Below, one piece after another: positions 45,301-57,600 of a stretch of 64,000 nt of DNA (position 1 is its first letter; each line of letters starts with the position of its first letter). The position numbers and the translations under genes were made by a program. Under the pieces are notes generated by a model. It was not told the origin of the DNA and did not search any database. It saw only the letters and a list, made by a program, of their open reading frames with translations. Origin of the DNA: Atopsyche davidsoni (lineage: Eukaryota; Arthropoda; Insecta; Trichoptera; Hydrobiosidae); assembly GCA_022113835.1 (NCBI GenBank), contig JAILWY010000021.1, positions 4,402,001 to 4,466,000 of the forward strand, read 5' to 3'.

Positions 45301-48300
45301 AACTTTCGTATTTTTGCTAGTATTCTTAAGCTATTAATCTTTCATATAAATCAGGAACAACTTCCACAATTACGCTTTATATTTATTTATAATCGACTTT
45401 TAGTGTGGAAATTCTTCAAAAGTGTTGGAATCAAATATATTTCTAACCTCTGTGAGACCAAACGGTTTTAGTTTATACTTCCAACTTCCAGCCACTGCGG
45501 TAAATTCGGCATCCGTGTAAGTTTCTTCCTTCCGATGTCCCCTTTTTCTTCAATTTTTCCTTGAGCGATCAGCTGTAGGATAGTATATTTAGACTTAAAC
45601 TATATAAAATTATATATCAGGTTGCGGAATTCCATTTTCTCGGATATTCAAAAAAGCCTTAAGATCAGGAACAATGTCCACCAAAGGAATATCGAGCATT
45701 CGACGATCCAATAATTATTCTAGAATAATAATTATTTATTTATTCTTCTAACTAATACAGAGAAATAAAACAAAATACGCTTCATCAAATTATATTACTT
45801 AAATATTTTTAGTTTGAAATATATAAATATACAAGTAATAGGTGAACATAGTAATTATAAGTCAAAAATATTACTGTAAAAATCGGCTACATCGTGAAAT
45901 ATTCTCAAATTTAGTTTAAATTTTTGATAAGCATCGTGGCATGGTTGTGTTGTGTTGAGAATGAAATTGTTAAGACGTGAGAAAGCTTTCCAATTGCGTC
46001 CTGATTGTGCTTTGCCTCGAACAAAGAACTCTTCGTCATTGAAGTTAGTCCTTTGCTAAAAATCAATAATAACCAGTAATCTCGCTTCAGAAACACCCAT
46101 TCAATATTCCTTTTATCTTCTTCTTTGTTCGGCTTCTCTCAATAATTACCCGCTGGTTGCTTCTTCATTAGATAGAAACCACAATAATACCTATCACAAG
46201 TAGATGAATATTAGAAATATTTAAACCGTATGAGTAAAATCCAAAAGTTCACATGATAAAATATTAAAGGTACATTGGATATATGATATATTATAAACTG
46301 TATACGGTCTTTAACACAGTACCTTTAAACTCATTACACCCATTAGCATGTTTCCAATAATGTAGTAATAACCACACGGACACCCCGCGGGGTTATTGAA
46401 CAACCATCCATGGCTCACCGATCCATTAAATGAACTTAACCATGACCCTGTAAATAATGTTTAAGGGTCTTCAAATTGACTCTTTCTCAGAGTTACTGTG
46501 AAAATATTTTTTTCTTTGAATTGTTTTTTGTCCAAAACAGGAATCCACTTTTGGAATATTGAAAGCACTGGGATTTGTTGTTCATAAGTAATAATTATCG
46601 GTAAGTAAGTATAAAATCTCTAATACTAGTCAAAAATAAAATTCGATTCTTTTATCACTGAGAAAGGTATTTTTTTATTCTCATATTCCAGTAAAAAATA
46701 CTAACTTTACAATTTAAGGCTCATGCAGTGCTTGTTTTTGCTTAAATTTTTCAACGATATTAATTTACTTGCTTTAATTTAAAATAGAAAAAATTGTTGT
46801 TTTTTGGTGTATTTATTTTGGTCTGCTTTATATATTTAATGTTTGTTTTTTTTTTTTAAATATGGTAAATTTGAAGCCGCTTTGATTCCCTACAATTTGA
46901 AATTATAGTTTCAAAATAACGTCTCAATATACCATATCACACTATCAACAAACACTTCATTCAAATTTTGTAAATATAAGCATTATTATTTACAATATAT
47001 ATGGTAAATTAGTTCCATTATACAGAATGTAGACATTTTTTTTAATAATGATATGCGTACGTAGAAATTTCCCTGACAAAATTTGTATGAAGATTTGTTC
47101 AGGAATTTGTCTGAAAAATAATATTTTACCATAAAGAATCCTTTGTAATTCTGATGTAATCAGATCTTCTTATGCGATACCACCACTGCCTGTTAGTGAA
47201 GCCTTCGTTTATTTTTCTTTTCATACAAGTCAGTGTTTCCAAACTTTTTTTCCTTTCACTGCATAATTCAACACACTCAATTACAATGGCTTGTAAATTT
47301 TAAAAACCAGTAATACATAACTGCATAAATTCTGCAAGTCAAAACATCGAATCATAGGACCCATATCTATTTAACAGTTTAATATTTCTTGATGTTTATT
47401 TTTGAAAAACCGCTTTTACAAATGGCGATAAATCACACTAAGCAATAGCCTATTGTGCTAGATAATGCTACTAATCCTGCAAACTCTTGCAGACGGTGCG
47501 GCCCCGGGTTGAGCCTTGACTGACGCGAAAAAAGCTCTGATATCCAATAAGAAGCAGTATAGATTAATGTATCTTTGCCTTTCGATATTTTTTTTTGTAA
47601 TAACGTAACATGATACTTATTTTTTTGTTAAAAATGTAATATAATACTTGAAAATTAATTTGCATTTATATACTTTCCTTTTAAGCGCCTATTACATTTT
47701 ACTCTTATTATGTCTACATAATATCTTCTTAATACATTTACCACGAATTTCATCAATCCACATTGACCGTGAGTCAGTCTTTCCTTTATCAGTCTCGTCA
47801 CTTTTGCTAATATCACGATTCCGCCGAATATCTCACTGCAACTTGAGTGAATTCTGAAACGTGATTTTTTTATATAGTATATACGAGCTCTCACTAAAGT
47901 ACTGCGCATAGACCAATATCTTACTTAAACACAAAAATGCAAAATCATCTCTTCGTGCAGTTCACGCAAGAAAAAGGTTTCAAGAAATATTCTGAAATTC
48001 CCCTGGGGCTAAATTCTTTGAAAGATAAAGTTCGGTTAGGCTGAAACGGTGATACGTTACAGGCATCCCTTAAATTCAAATAATACTTCAGCAATTCAAC
48101 GGTGGCCGGTCCTTGCGCCCTCGGATGTCTTAACTCACGGCCGGAATGATTTCCCGCGAGGGCCGCGCAATCTTAGGTCTAAAGTGCGCCCATCAATTTG
48201 AATATTTGCAATCATGCCTGTGTATCCGCGAGAAATGACCCGAAATAAAAAATACTGATTTTTTGATATCCTTTGGTTACTCGTTTATTTACCAAGGGAT

Positions 48301-49095
48301 TGAATGAGTATGGAAAAATTTTCAGTTCATACAGATTTACGATTGTTTACTAAAAGAAAACATTCTTGTTTTGCTGCCTTAGTGCCACAAGCTGTCCAAA
48401 GAATCATCACGATGGGCTTTAGAGCCATGTACCGCAGTGGGAAAATCTTATAATACTATTATTTTGATATAACCTAGCAGAAAACTATTTTCTCTCTTTT
48501 TCCAGAAACAAGTGTTACTGTCACACGTTTTTCATGTCCAGTCCCACATTAAATTTTTCTCTTATTCTTAATATCGACCAGAAAATATGCGAATAAGACC
48601 GTATCGATTTTTAAGCAGTTTTTAATTTGTGTGTCACAATACATTGCTTTGTTAAATATAAGTGAAACCGATATCTTTTTCTGCGATTCGGTTTCGAAAA
48701 AAACATGAGCATATTTTCACTTATTGTAATCAAAATTTTTATTAATCTTAAAAAAAGATTAGAATAAGCTGATCATAAGCAATGTAAAGTATCATGCGTT
48801 ATTTGTCATCAAAACCATTGATTAACACTTGTTTCAAATAATCAATTTCAGTACACGAAGGTAAATTCCAACCCAAAACAGTTATTGGCGTTTTGTCTAA
48901 TTTAGGTTCTCGGAATGACTAGCAATACATGTGTCGGCAAGAACTAAAAATATACATATAAAAATGAGGTTCTTAGTGATCCAAAAAAAAGGGTTATGGA
49001 CTGTTATAATTTTTTTGTGATACTTCAAATAAATTCATTTTACTGTGCGTTGAACTACAGCGTGTTTTATCGCAGTTCTCTCACTAGTTCCGGTG
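42301..49095. other. Intergenic AT-rich DNA
   Basis: No protein gene is supported. The stretch contains a retroelement fragment at 45460-45590, a possible tRNA-derived repeat near 47440-47530 (CGGGTTGAGCC as a degenerate B box), and a GC-richer unique patch at about 48095-48240. The remaining ORFs are short and featureless. Confidence 0.65.
45460..45590 (-). pseudogene. Non-LTR-type retroelement C-terminal fragment, copy 2
   Basis: This is the best preserved of three copies. The minus strand reads LQLIAQGKIEGK-type sequence, then RDIGRKKLTRMPNLPQWLE in nearly one frame. The pattern 'GKIEGKR..GRKKLTWMRNLRQWL' is the C-terminal tail typical of insect endonuclease/reverse transcriptase ORFs (RTE/jockey-like). 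About 130 bp remain, without a visible 3' tail. Confidence 0.55.
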
Positions 49096-49167
49096 GCCGT
49101 GATCGTCTAGTGGTTAGGACCCCACGTTGTGGCCGTGGTAACCCAGGTTCGACTCCTGGTCACGGCA
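49096..49167 (+). tRNA. tRNA-His (anticodon GTG)
   Basis: A 72-nt cloverleaf: acceptor GCCGTGA/TCACGGC plus discriminator A; D arm with TAGTGGTTAGGA; anticodon arm CCACGTTGTGGCCGTGG holding GTG; T arm CAGGTTCGACTCCTG. It matches the conserved animal tRNA-His, except for C instead of A in the T loop (TTCGACT). A run of nine T (49198-49206), 30 bases downstream, can terminate RNA polymerase III. It decodes CAC and CAT. The single T-loop change leaves the usual tertiary contact A58 in place, so it is probably functional. Confidence 0.93.
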
Positions 49168-49197
49168 GTGCTCATCCCACTATCATGGCGGAAAATA

Positions 49198-49206
49198 TTT
49201 TTTTTT
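49198..49206 (+). terminator. RNA polymerase III terminator of tRNA-His
   Basis: Nine consecutive T residues, 30 bases after the tRNA 3' end; the first T run of four or more downstream of the gene. Confidence 0.75.
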
Positions 49207-49428
49207 ATTTGTATCAATGTTAAACTTGTAATTTAATATAAAAAGTATTTTCATAAATCAAGTTAAATAATTTATTAAACTAAGTACGGAAAGTTATTTA
49301 ATTAACAATTTTTTTTTAGTTCATTAACTTAACTAATTGTATAACCCTCATCTAATTTTGTCAAATTTTTTATTGTTATAGTATCCTGTTAGTTGTATTT
49401 AAGCATATGTTATTTCTATATTTTGCTA

Positions 49429-49541
49429 ATTTAGTTAACCATCTGATGATGACCCAGTGTACCGGGTCGAAACTAGTAATGCAAATAATTTAAATAAACT
49501 CAATGTGAAGACAAAATATAAAGTTACTTTTATCATTATAA
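49429..49541 (+). mobile_element. Penelope-like repeat (family A), second copy with hammerhead core
   Basis: TTTAGTTAACCAT is followed by the core CTGATGA (49443-49449), stem II GACCC/GGGTC (49451-49455 with 49464-49468), GAAA (49469-49472), ACTAGT and ATGC, and ends CATTATAA as in the 39.2-kb copy. Stem I is reduced to 3 bp (CAT/ATG), because one G became C. The left inverted arm seen at 39191 is absent. It lies 260 bp after the tRNA-His gene. Confidence 0.65.
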
Positions 49542-51434
49542 CAAATTTTTTATTTGATAAATATGGTAGATAAGTGTATTTTTTGCAAAAATAACTTATT
49601 TTTGTCTGTAAAAAAAAAACTGTATCGTATATTAATTTTACAATGAGTATGCCACTATTTATTTACGTTATTTGTTGAAATCGAGAATTATTCAATAATT
49701 ATGAATAATATAAATATTTATTATTCAAATATCTGATATATTGCATCATTTAAACTGTAGTTACATTTCATGATCACAGATGGCGTTGTAGTAGGTTTCA
49801 TAAAAATGTGCCGCCATATACTTAATACATAATAAATTATTTTCAAAAACATTTATTTTCTTGTAAAAGTTGCTGTCTTAATACGACGTCCATTTTTTAA
49901 TTAAACTCTCCGAAAAAAAATTATTTAAAATATTTCGCTAAGTTCTCAGATAAGTTATTTTTATGGTAAAATTTGAAGGATCATCGATTTTGTTTTAGAA
50001 AAATAAAAACCGGATATCAATAACTACATTGTTCAAGCTTTTGCTGTTTTGATTAAATATTTAATCATTTTCATGCCAAGTTTAATAATTTATTACTGAG
50101 TTCAAATGACATTTGTCATGCTAGCGTTAACGAGACTCCAAATACTAAGTACTTATTTTTTATCATATTTCTTATTTGTAAAATTCAATACAAATACCGA
50201 AACTTTTATAAAAAATATAATATATTTGCAACAAAATATTTTTGCACCCTAAAATTAAATTACAAAAACGACTGTTATCGCTTTAGATTTAAATAGATTA
50301 AAATCAAATATAAATTCGTAGAAAGTAATAAAATGAACGAACAATATCGATTATATTTTTGGAAATTATCGAACATAAATGTATGTTGTTGATATACCTG
50401 TGGCTTTAAAAATATCTTCATTTTTGTTAAAGGGAAATTTAATTTGGCATATCTTGTAATGTCACCATAAATAATATTACTGTTTCTCATTTAAATATCG
50501 TTACAGAGATTTTGCAGTTACTCAGTGTTAGAACAGCGGAGTGTTTACTTAAAAATCGTGAGCTTGTCGAGTCCACTTGTAGCGTGCTTACTTCATATTA
50601 TGAACCTGTACATCTTCTTCTCCAAGTACCTCTCATAATAAAAGGTTAGTGACCATTTCACTGATCATATATTTTGAGTCAGTCTTACTAAGTAGGCTGT
50701 ATTGTCGATTTCCAGCCACTGGCATAAATTCCGCATTCACGTTAATTTTCTACTACGAAGCCTCTTTTTACTTCAATTTTTCCCTGGACAACCTCCATAT
50801 GCAAGATGGTAAATACTGTTCGATGATTGGTGACTTTGACTAGATCTCAAATTAATAAGAAAAAATATCACGCAATTACCACAAAAATGCTTATTCATTT
50901 TAGAATAATTTACAACATATACAATAAGTCAAATTGATCATGGAGTAGGGAGAAGTTTATGAGTTTAAAAATATTATTTAACTTAGACAAATGAATTTAT
51001 CACAAAACCTATTTTTCAGTCGCGTAGTCGTTCTATATTGTTGACTTCGGTGAAGAGGTTTTTATTAAATAAATAAGCATTCCTAAAACAAATCGTTTCT
51101 ATAAAAGTCCCAAAATATTTCAAATAAATGGATAAAGATACTCAGCTAGGAAATAAATTAATATTTTCATGTATTGATTTATATGTGTAAAAAATATATT
51201 TAAAAATAATTTACAATTTCAAGGTAGTGATTAGAAAAAATAAATGAAGCTGTTAATCTTAAATTTAAAGCGAAACGTTGTTAAATTAAAATTTAATATA
51301 TTTGTTTGCGTATAATTTAATATTACTGGTTATAAATTGGTTTCAACTTCGAAATGGTAAAATTATAAACTACGTTTATAGATTATTTATGGTCTTTAAA
51401 ATAATGTCTTTTAAATTTAAAAAATGACAAGATA
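49542..51434. other. Intergenic AT-rich DNA
   Basis: No gene recognised. It contains retroelement fragment copy 3 (50680-50830). Otherwise it is AT-rich sequence without notable structure. Confidence 0.65.
50680..50830 (-). pseudogene. Non-LTR-type retroelement C-terminal fragment, copy 3
   Basis: The minus strand reads VQGKIEVKRGF, then in shifted frames RKLT and MRNLCQWLEIDNTAYLVRL, with an internal stop. It aligns with the copies at 30.9 and 45.5 kb, and shares the CAGTCTTACTAA motif with the former. Confidence 0.5.
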
Positions 51435-51669
51435 TCATGTCCATTGTAATATTTTTGAATAAAATACTTGAGTGATTTACCACATTTTCGTTTTTATTAG
51501 TGACCGGTTTCGGACTCTGTTTGATAATGCCAACGTGAAAGGTTGGCGAAACCGGTCACTAATAAAAACGAAAATGTGGAAAATCACTCAAGTATTTTAT
51601 TCAAAAATATTAAAATGGAATTCCACCAAGTACTCTCTGTCAAAAATATAGAATTTCTCATGTCCATTG
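51435..51669 (+). mobile_element. Penelope-like repeat (family B), short inverted copy with 12-bp target duplication
   Basis: Insert 51447-51657 (211 bp) is flanked by a perfect 12-bp direct repeat, TCATGTCCATTG (51435-51446 and 51658-51669). Inside, AATAAAATACTTGAGTGATT...CCGGTTTCG is followed by a short spacer and then its inverted counterpart CGAAACCGG...CACTCAAGTATTTTATT. The spacer holds TTGATAATGCCAAC, completing a family B hammerhead-like motif at 51521-51557. Target duplications of about this length fit Penelope-like insertion. Confidence 0.65.
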
Positions 51670-54600
51670 CGCAGGTAAAATATTATTATTTTACATATTA
51701 AATTTGAATTGAATTGCAGCACGCTTTGATGAATTTTGATATTTTATCAGAACATCTGAATGAATTATGTCCGTTTTGACTCTTCAGTTCTCCCTGGCTG
51801 TCGCCCGCATCCATCCCATGCACCACTAGGTCACACCCACATTTGCCAACCCCTCAACTTTGAGAGCTTTCCTCCACCGAGAGGGTCCGCGTAGCTCTCA
51901 AAATAAATGGAGCTGAAGGCTTTCATGAAATATCACCCCCTATAATATATGAGGCACATTTTTCATTTTCGATATGGAACAATTTTTTTATCACAGATGT
52001 GAATACGAACAATTATCAGAAATTTTGTGTGTGTTTGTAGTGTTTTTTTAATCTATACAAAGGATACTGCTTTAATTTTGCGTTGTTTGCTATGATGAAA
52101 CGCTTCATTTTTTAACGGTTAATTAATTAATCCTTCTGTGAATATACATCAAAATATATAAAATCAAAGCTACATTTGCAAAGCTGACTGATACGAGACC
52201 ATTGGCAGTGGAAACAAAGCTCTGAATAAATATTGACAGCCCTTGTCAATTAGAGGCTTCATTTCAGTTCAATTGCTTGGTATCCTGTACCAATAATCCG
52301 AATCCAGATCATTTCATAAAATTGAAGTTAACTGATTTTTACATTATTTACATTTATTTTTTTATATGTTTTATCAAGCAATGTTGTTGTTAGATAGAAT
52401 CCAATATGCTCAAAATGATACGTTTTAGAGCAGCTGTATACGTACAAAAAATTCGAAAAGGAAATCAAACATGTTTAATATGCGTTTAGGAATAGCGTCC
52501 AAACTTGCTTACATATTCAACATAATATCCGAAAAATGTGGGTAAAAAATATTATTCGCTCTCTCCTTTTTTGGGTGATAGTTTTGGTATCACCTGGTAG
52601 ACGTTTATAATATAAAATATTTTTCTTTATGAAAAAAATTACTGTTGTGAGTTAAACAGCAGCAGTATTAAATTTGTGTCATTTTTCTTTAGAAAATACA
52701 AATTTAGTTGTAAAGTATTCTTATTTTATCACCATCGTTCAAGACCAATGCCCGGTGGATCCTTTTTTGCGTTTAACTTTTTGCGTATTATTTTTACGGC
52801 ATTTAAAGAAAAATTCAGTTAACTACACTTCATTGAAGCTAAATCAATATTCTTTTCATAAAAGTCGTATTATCATACCTTATCTCATTAAAATATTGAA
52901 AAATGTTTAATTTGAGATTTTATCATCCATCTGTAAGAACACAAACTAAACAATCGGTTGTTTTATTATATTCTCGTTTAAATATATTTTATAAAACTCA
53001 AAAGGATTAAATCGCGTGGTAAACTAATCCTGTGTCATTCAAATTCCTACCGTAATATAATTAATACATACTAATCTGACTTTGCCAAATAAATAGGAAT
53101 CCTTTGAAATTTTTAATATTTTTTAACTTTACCTAAATAATCCTGCAGGGAAACGAGGACGAACGAAAAGAAGTAATCTGACAAAATTAGCCATCAATCA
53201 ATCGCGCCGGCCTGCGTATCCATTACCGACGAGAAAAAATTAAGTTGCTTTATAAAAAGAAATACTTTCTCGATGATCGAATTCGACCGTCCGATTTGAT
53301 GAATTAATATTTCCGAAACCAATTTCTCTCCCTGGATCAGGGATGGCAAAAGTGCTACGTGCCCGCCAAATTTTATACGAATATTAAGATTTTTCTTTTT
53401 AAAAATTTAGTTTCCTGTTTATGATTCCAAATTTATTATTTCCAACCCATTTTTTTGCCAACCGGAACAGCTTGCAACTTCTTGGATGTAGTGATGTTAG
53501 TAGGCAAGCTCGTGTTTCTCCATATAGTCTAGTGATACGACTTTACATATTTTTTTCAGATGAAACATTGAGCTTAACGGAGCTTTTTTTAAGTAACGGG
53601 TTACAATCCTTAAAAACAACCCAAAAAAAACAAACAACAATATTATTTATTTAATATAGAAAAGATCTGAAATATCCAGCAAAAAAACCAATCAATTAAA
53701 AATAAGTATTTTGTAATTAAATAACATTTCGTAATAAATTTCTCTAATAAATAAGAATAACAAGTCATTCTCTGTGTTATACGACTGGGTGAATTTAATA
53801 AAAAATCTTCATAGCGAATTTTTCTTAAATGTTTTTTCCTAAAGTATCTTAAAATTATACAGCCACGGTGCGTCCAATTTTTTGTCGGTTTTTTTATATT
53901 TTTGGCCACCCCTGTAGCAGACAAAATTGCTGGAAGGACTTGAATGGTTGCCAGAAGTTAAAGCTAACGGTTCAAGGTTAGCCTCGAGCCTTTATTGTTA
54001 GGGATAAATATTTTTTTCATTTCCCACTTGTGTATTCTCCGGTCGTCAGCAAGTCTCGCTAAGTTTTAAATAAAATAATAAAATATTGCGTCTCAAGACA
54101 TTTTTTATGTTACAACACATGAGATGTTCTGCGACGTTGTATTGTATATATTTATTTATTTTATTCTTGGTATAAACATATATGTAATTAAAAATGAGGT
54201 AACGATATATAATATACATTATGTAAAATCATATAAATTTAACTAAAAATATTTTATACACAAATAATTAACAATGAGATAAAACCGACCATAAAAAGAG
54301 GCAGTGTTCATTTTAGGGGAAAATATAAACCACTATGAAAAAATAAAAAAACCTATTTATTAAATATAGTAAATTACGTTTTATGATAAATAACCTTTTT
54401 TTAAAATATCACAAATTATAAAGTATTGTTATTTTTAATTTTAGAAATATTCTATCATATTTAAGATGAGAAGAAAATAATCTATTTTAGTAAGTACAAT
54501 ATTAAATCAAAACTAAAAAAAATGTTTTTTCTTTTCTAAAAAAACAGATTTTAAGGCACAAACATATTTTTCTGCTTTGTATCAATAATAAACAAGTATT

Positions 54601-57600
54601 ATTAATTATCTTTAAATTCTGAAAATAATGCAACAAAATTGAGCACATTATGTAGAAGTTACGATTTTATTTCATCGTGAGTAATGCGTTGACATAATTT
54701 TGACGCTAATTAAATAAATATATAATAAGACAAATCTCATTAGTAAATATTTATATCAAAGCTAATTTTATGTAACTAGAACATGTTTATAATATAATTA
54801 TTACATCGTTTAATGCTATTTCATCCTGCTAATGTTGTTTCGGTAATTTGCGTGAGAGCCTCTCACTCCACCCTTCACATGCGACCCTCTCACAGCTAAT
54901 ACAACTAAAAAAGCAATGCATAACATCTTTTAGGAAATAACTCTTAGATTTTTCGTGTGTACTCGTGAAAAATCGCCATTCATATCGAAGTGCGATTACG
55001 TTTTACAAAAAATTCCATTGCAGACCAAATAAATTAAATATTTAAAGGAATTTTTTTTTTAAATTATAATTGTTATTCGCTATTATTTATTTTAAAAAAC
55101 ATTTGTGTATTTTTTATTTAAATTATTCTTACTTGTTATTATCGCTTTTAACTTGTTAACTACCCCATAACCTACATTATTGTTATTTAGATACAATATT
55201 AATTAACAAATATGAATGGTCAAATAGCTAAGAAATTGTCATTATAAAATTATTCTAATATCGTTGTTGAAACTTAATAAAATCGTTTTTAATTATCAAT
55301 TTACTTAATTGTTCATATATGTATTAATTGTGATCAAAGAGAGATCAAAGAAACGAATTTACATATCACACCATGTTATTTGAAGGCTTTGATCATAATG
55401 CTTTACTTAAAATATGTTTTTAAAAAGAACACTTGTGCAATTATAAAAATTAAATCAAATCAATTATTTTTTAATTAAAACTCCACGTCGGATAAAGCCT
55501 CATACACTTCAAATGTAAACAAAAAACCAAATGCAATTAACCAGGAATATTCACTGTAAGATATAAAAAAGTGTGGAATTAGCCAGGTGCCTAGACAGTT
55601 TGTAAAATTGATAAATTATTTACTTATTGAAATACATAACGCATAATAAAATATAATGAAATTTGTTGTTTGTGGAATCGTTAGTACAATGTTTAGATCA
55701 GAGTGATTTGTAGTCACTTGATGTAAAAAAATGTAATAAACTCAGTTAATCCAACAAAATAACTTATTGCCATTTGGAATATCACCGGTGATGGGATGTG
55801 ATAAACCTGTTTAAAATGCCTGTGTGCCAGTTTTATTTATTCAGTGTGGTGTTTGCTTCAAGCGCAGAAGATCCATCACAAAGCTCTATTCAGTTGAAAC
55901 AAAAAAAACAATGACGGGCCTGAATTCAAATTCCCCGATTGTTTTATTTTTCCTGGAAAAACCGCTAGCTCAAAATAAATAAAAAATAATAATATTCTTC
56001 CAGTTACGTGGAAAAGGTTTTCCGCTTCCAATAAAGAAATTTCACACCTCATAAACGTGGATTACTTTTTCAAATATTTTTTTAAGGATTGTATTTTTCC
56101 AATCCGAGCTATTTTCACACCCAGTTTTTTTTTTTCTTTAAGTTCTCTCCTTTTTCAGTTAAAACGTTAAGGCTTCTTTGCAAAAGAAACGGCTGTACTC
56201 TATCGAATAGACTGAACAGATATTTCACTACGGTGAAAAAAAACTAAAAGTTTAGGCAGAGAATATTTTTGTACTTAAAACGAAAACAAAGTTTTTACTA
56301 GCTTAGAATTTAAACAAAACAAAATGTTTTTTAAATATTGGTTTTACATATGCAGGTCCACATATCTCATAAAACAGAGCCAATAATTAACGGAAAGCTT
56401 ATCTAAATTATACAAATGCATATATAGTAAATATATAATTATTATTCATAATTTATAAAAATTATAGTTTCTCAAAAAAATACATTGAAGTTGTACCTGA
56501 ATTTATTGTATAGTAAGAAGGTTTTTATAATAAAAATCGAAATAAATTAACTGTCGAAGACATCTCTAGGCTTCATTTTATGAAAGTATCAAAGTACACA
56601 CGGAATGGAAATCGAGTAAACCCTCAACATTAATTTTCATATTTAATGTTTTTTTTTTTTTAATTTATATACTTACTGCATTTTTAAACACACATAAGTG
56701 AGAAATTGATGTGTTCAAATATTAAAACAGTAATTTATGGACGACATCATAATTAAATATACCTGGCGCCTTTTTTACTTTCTAGTATTACGTCTATTTT
56801 TCATTCAAAGCTTTTAAAAGATCGTAGCTAAATTTCCTCTCAATTTTATTTCAATATCCATCTTCAAAATAATTTTAACGATTATCATTTCTCGGAAATA
56901 CTTATAAAATGTTTTTTTTTTGTTTTTTTCTATATACTTGAATGATACTTTCAATTTCCTATTTTCAAGTGAAACAACATACTGCTAGTTTTCAAATATC
57001 CAATATTGTTTTATTTGTCGATAATTGAATGAAATTAAGTATGCTGGGAAGGTGTGGGAAAAAATTAAAATCAAACTGAAATAGGCATTTAATAGTCGGA
57101 CGTCCAAATAGTTTCAACGATCGATTCCTAATCTGAATTTCAGATTTCCATCCCAACGAAGGCACGTCCGGACCTAATTGATTACATTGGCCGTTACTTC
57201 CTAACAAAATAATAGAATCCACACCTGCCTCCAAACTAAATTTCACTTAGCTATAATATTATTATTTTTTTAAAACAATGAAAAAATAGCGGGTACTCAG
57301 CACAAATCTTGTGTGTTTCTTAAGATTTTTTTGGTAATATTTTTTCAATAAATCATACTACGTATTTGATATCTTGAAGGTTTGTAAAAAATAGTTAATG
57401 CTTAAAAACTAAAAATCAATTATAATTATAAAAAAAAAAAATCGGGGAAATTGTATTTCCCAACCATTCAAATATTATAGAAATAACAGAAATATAAACT
57501 GAAGTAAAGTAGAAAACCACATGAAATTTTATTTTTTAAAAGCTACAAACAAAAAACTTACAGCCATTGTTATTTTTTTATATTATGACGGCTCTATTGT

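Noticed and set aside
47440..47530. Possible tRNA or tRNA-derived SINE
   Set aside because: Only a poor B-box-like CGGGTTGAGCC and no cloverleaf. Mentioned in the intergenic note but not called.
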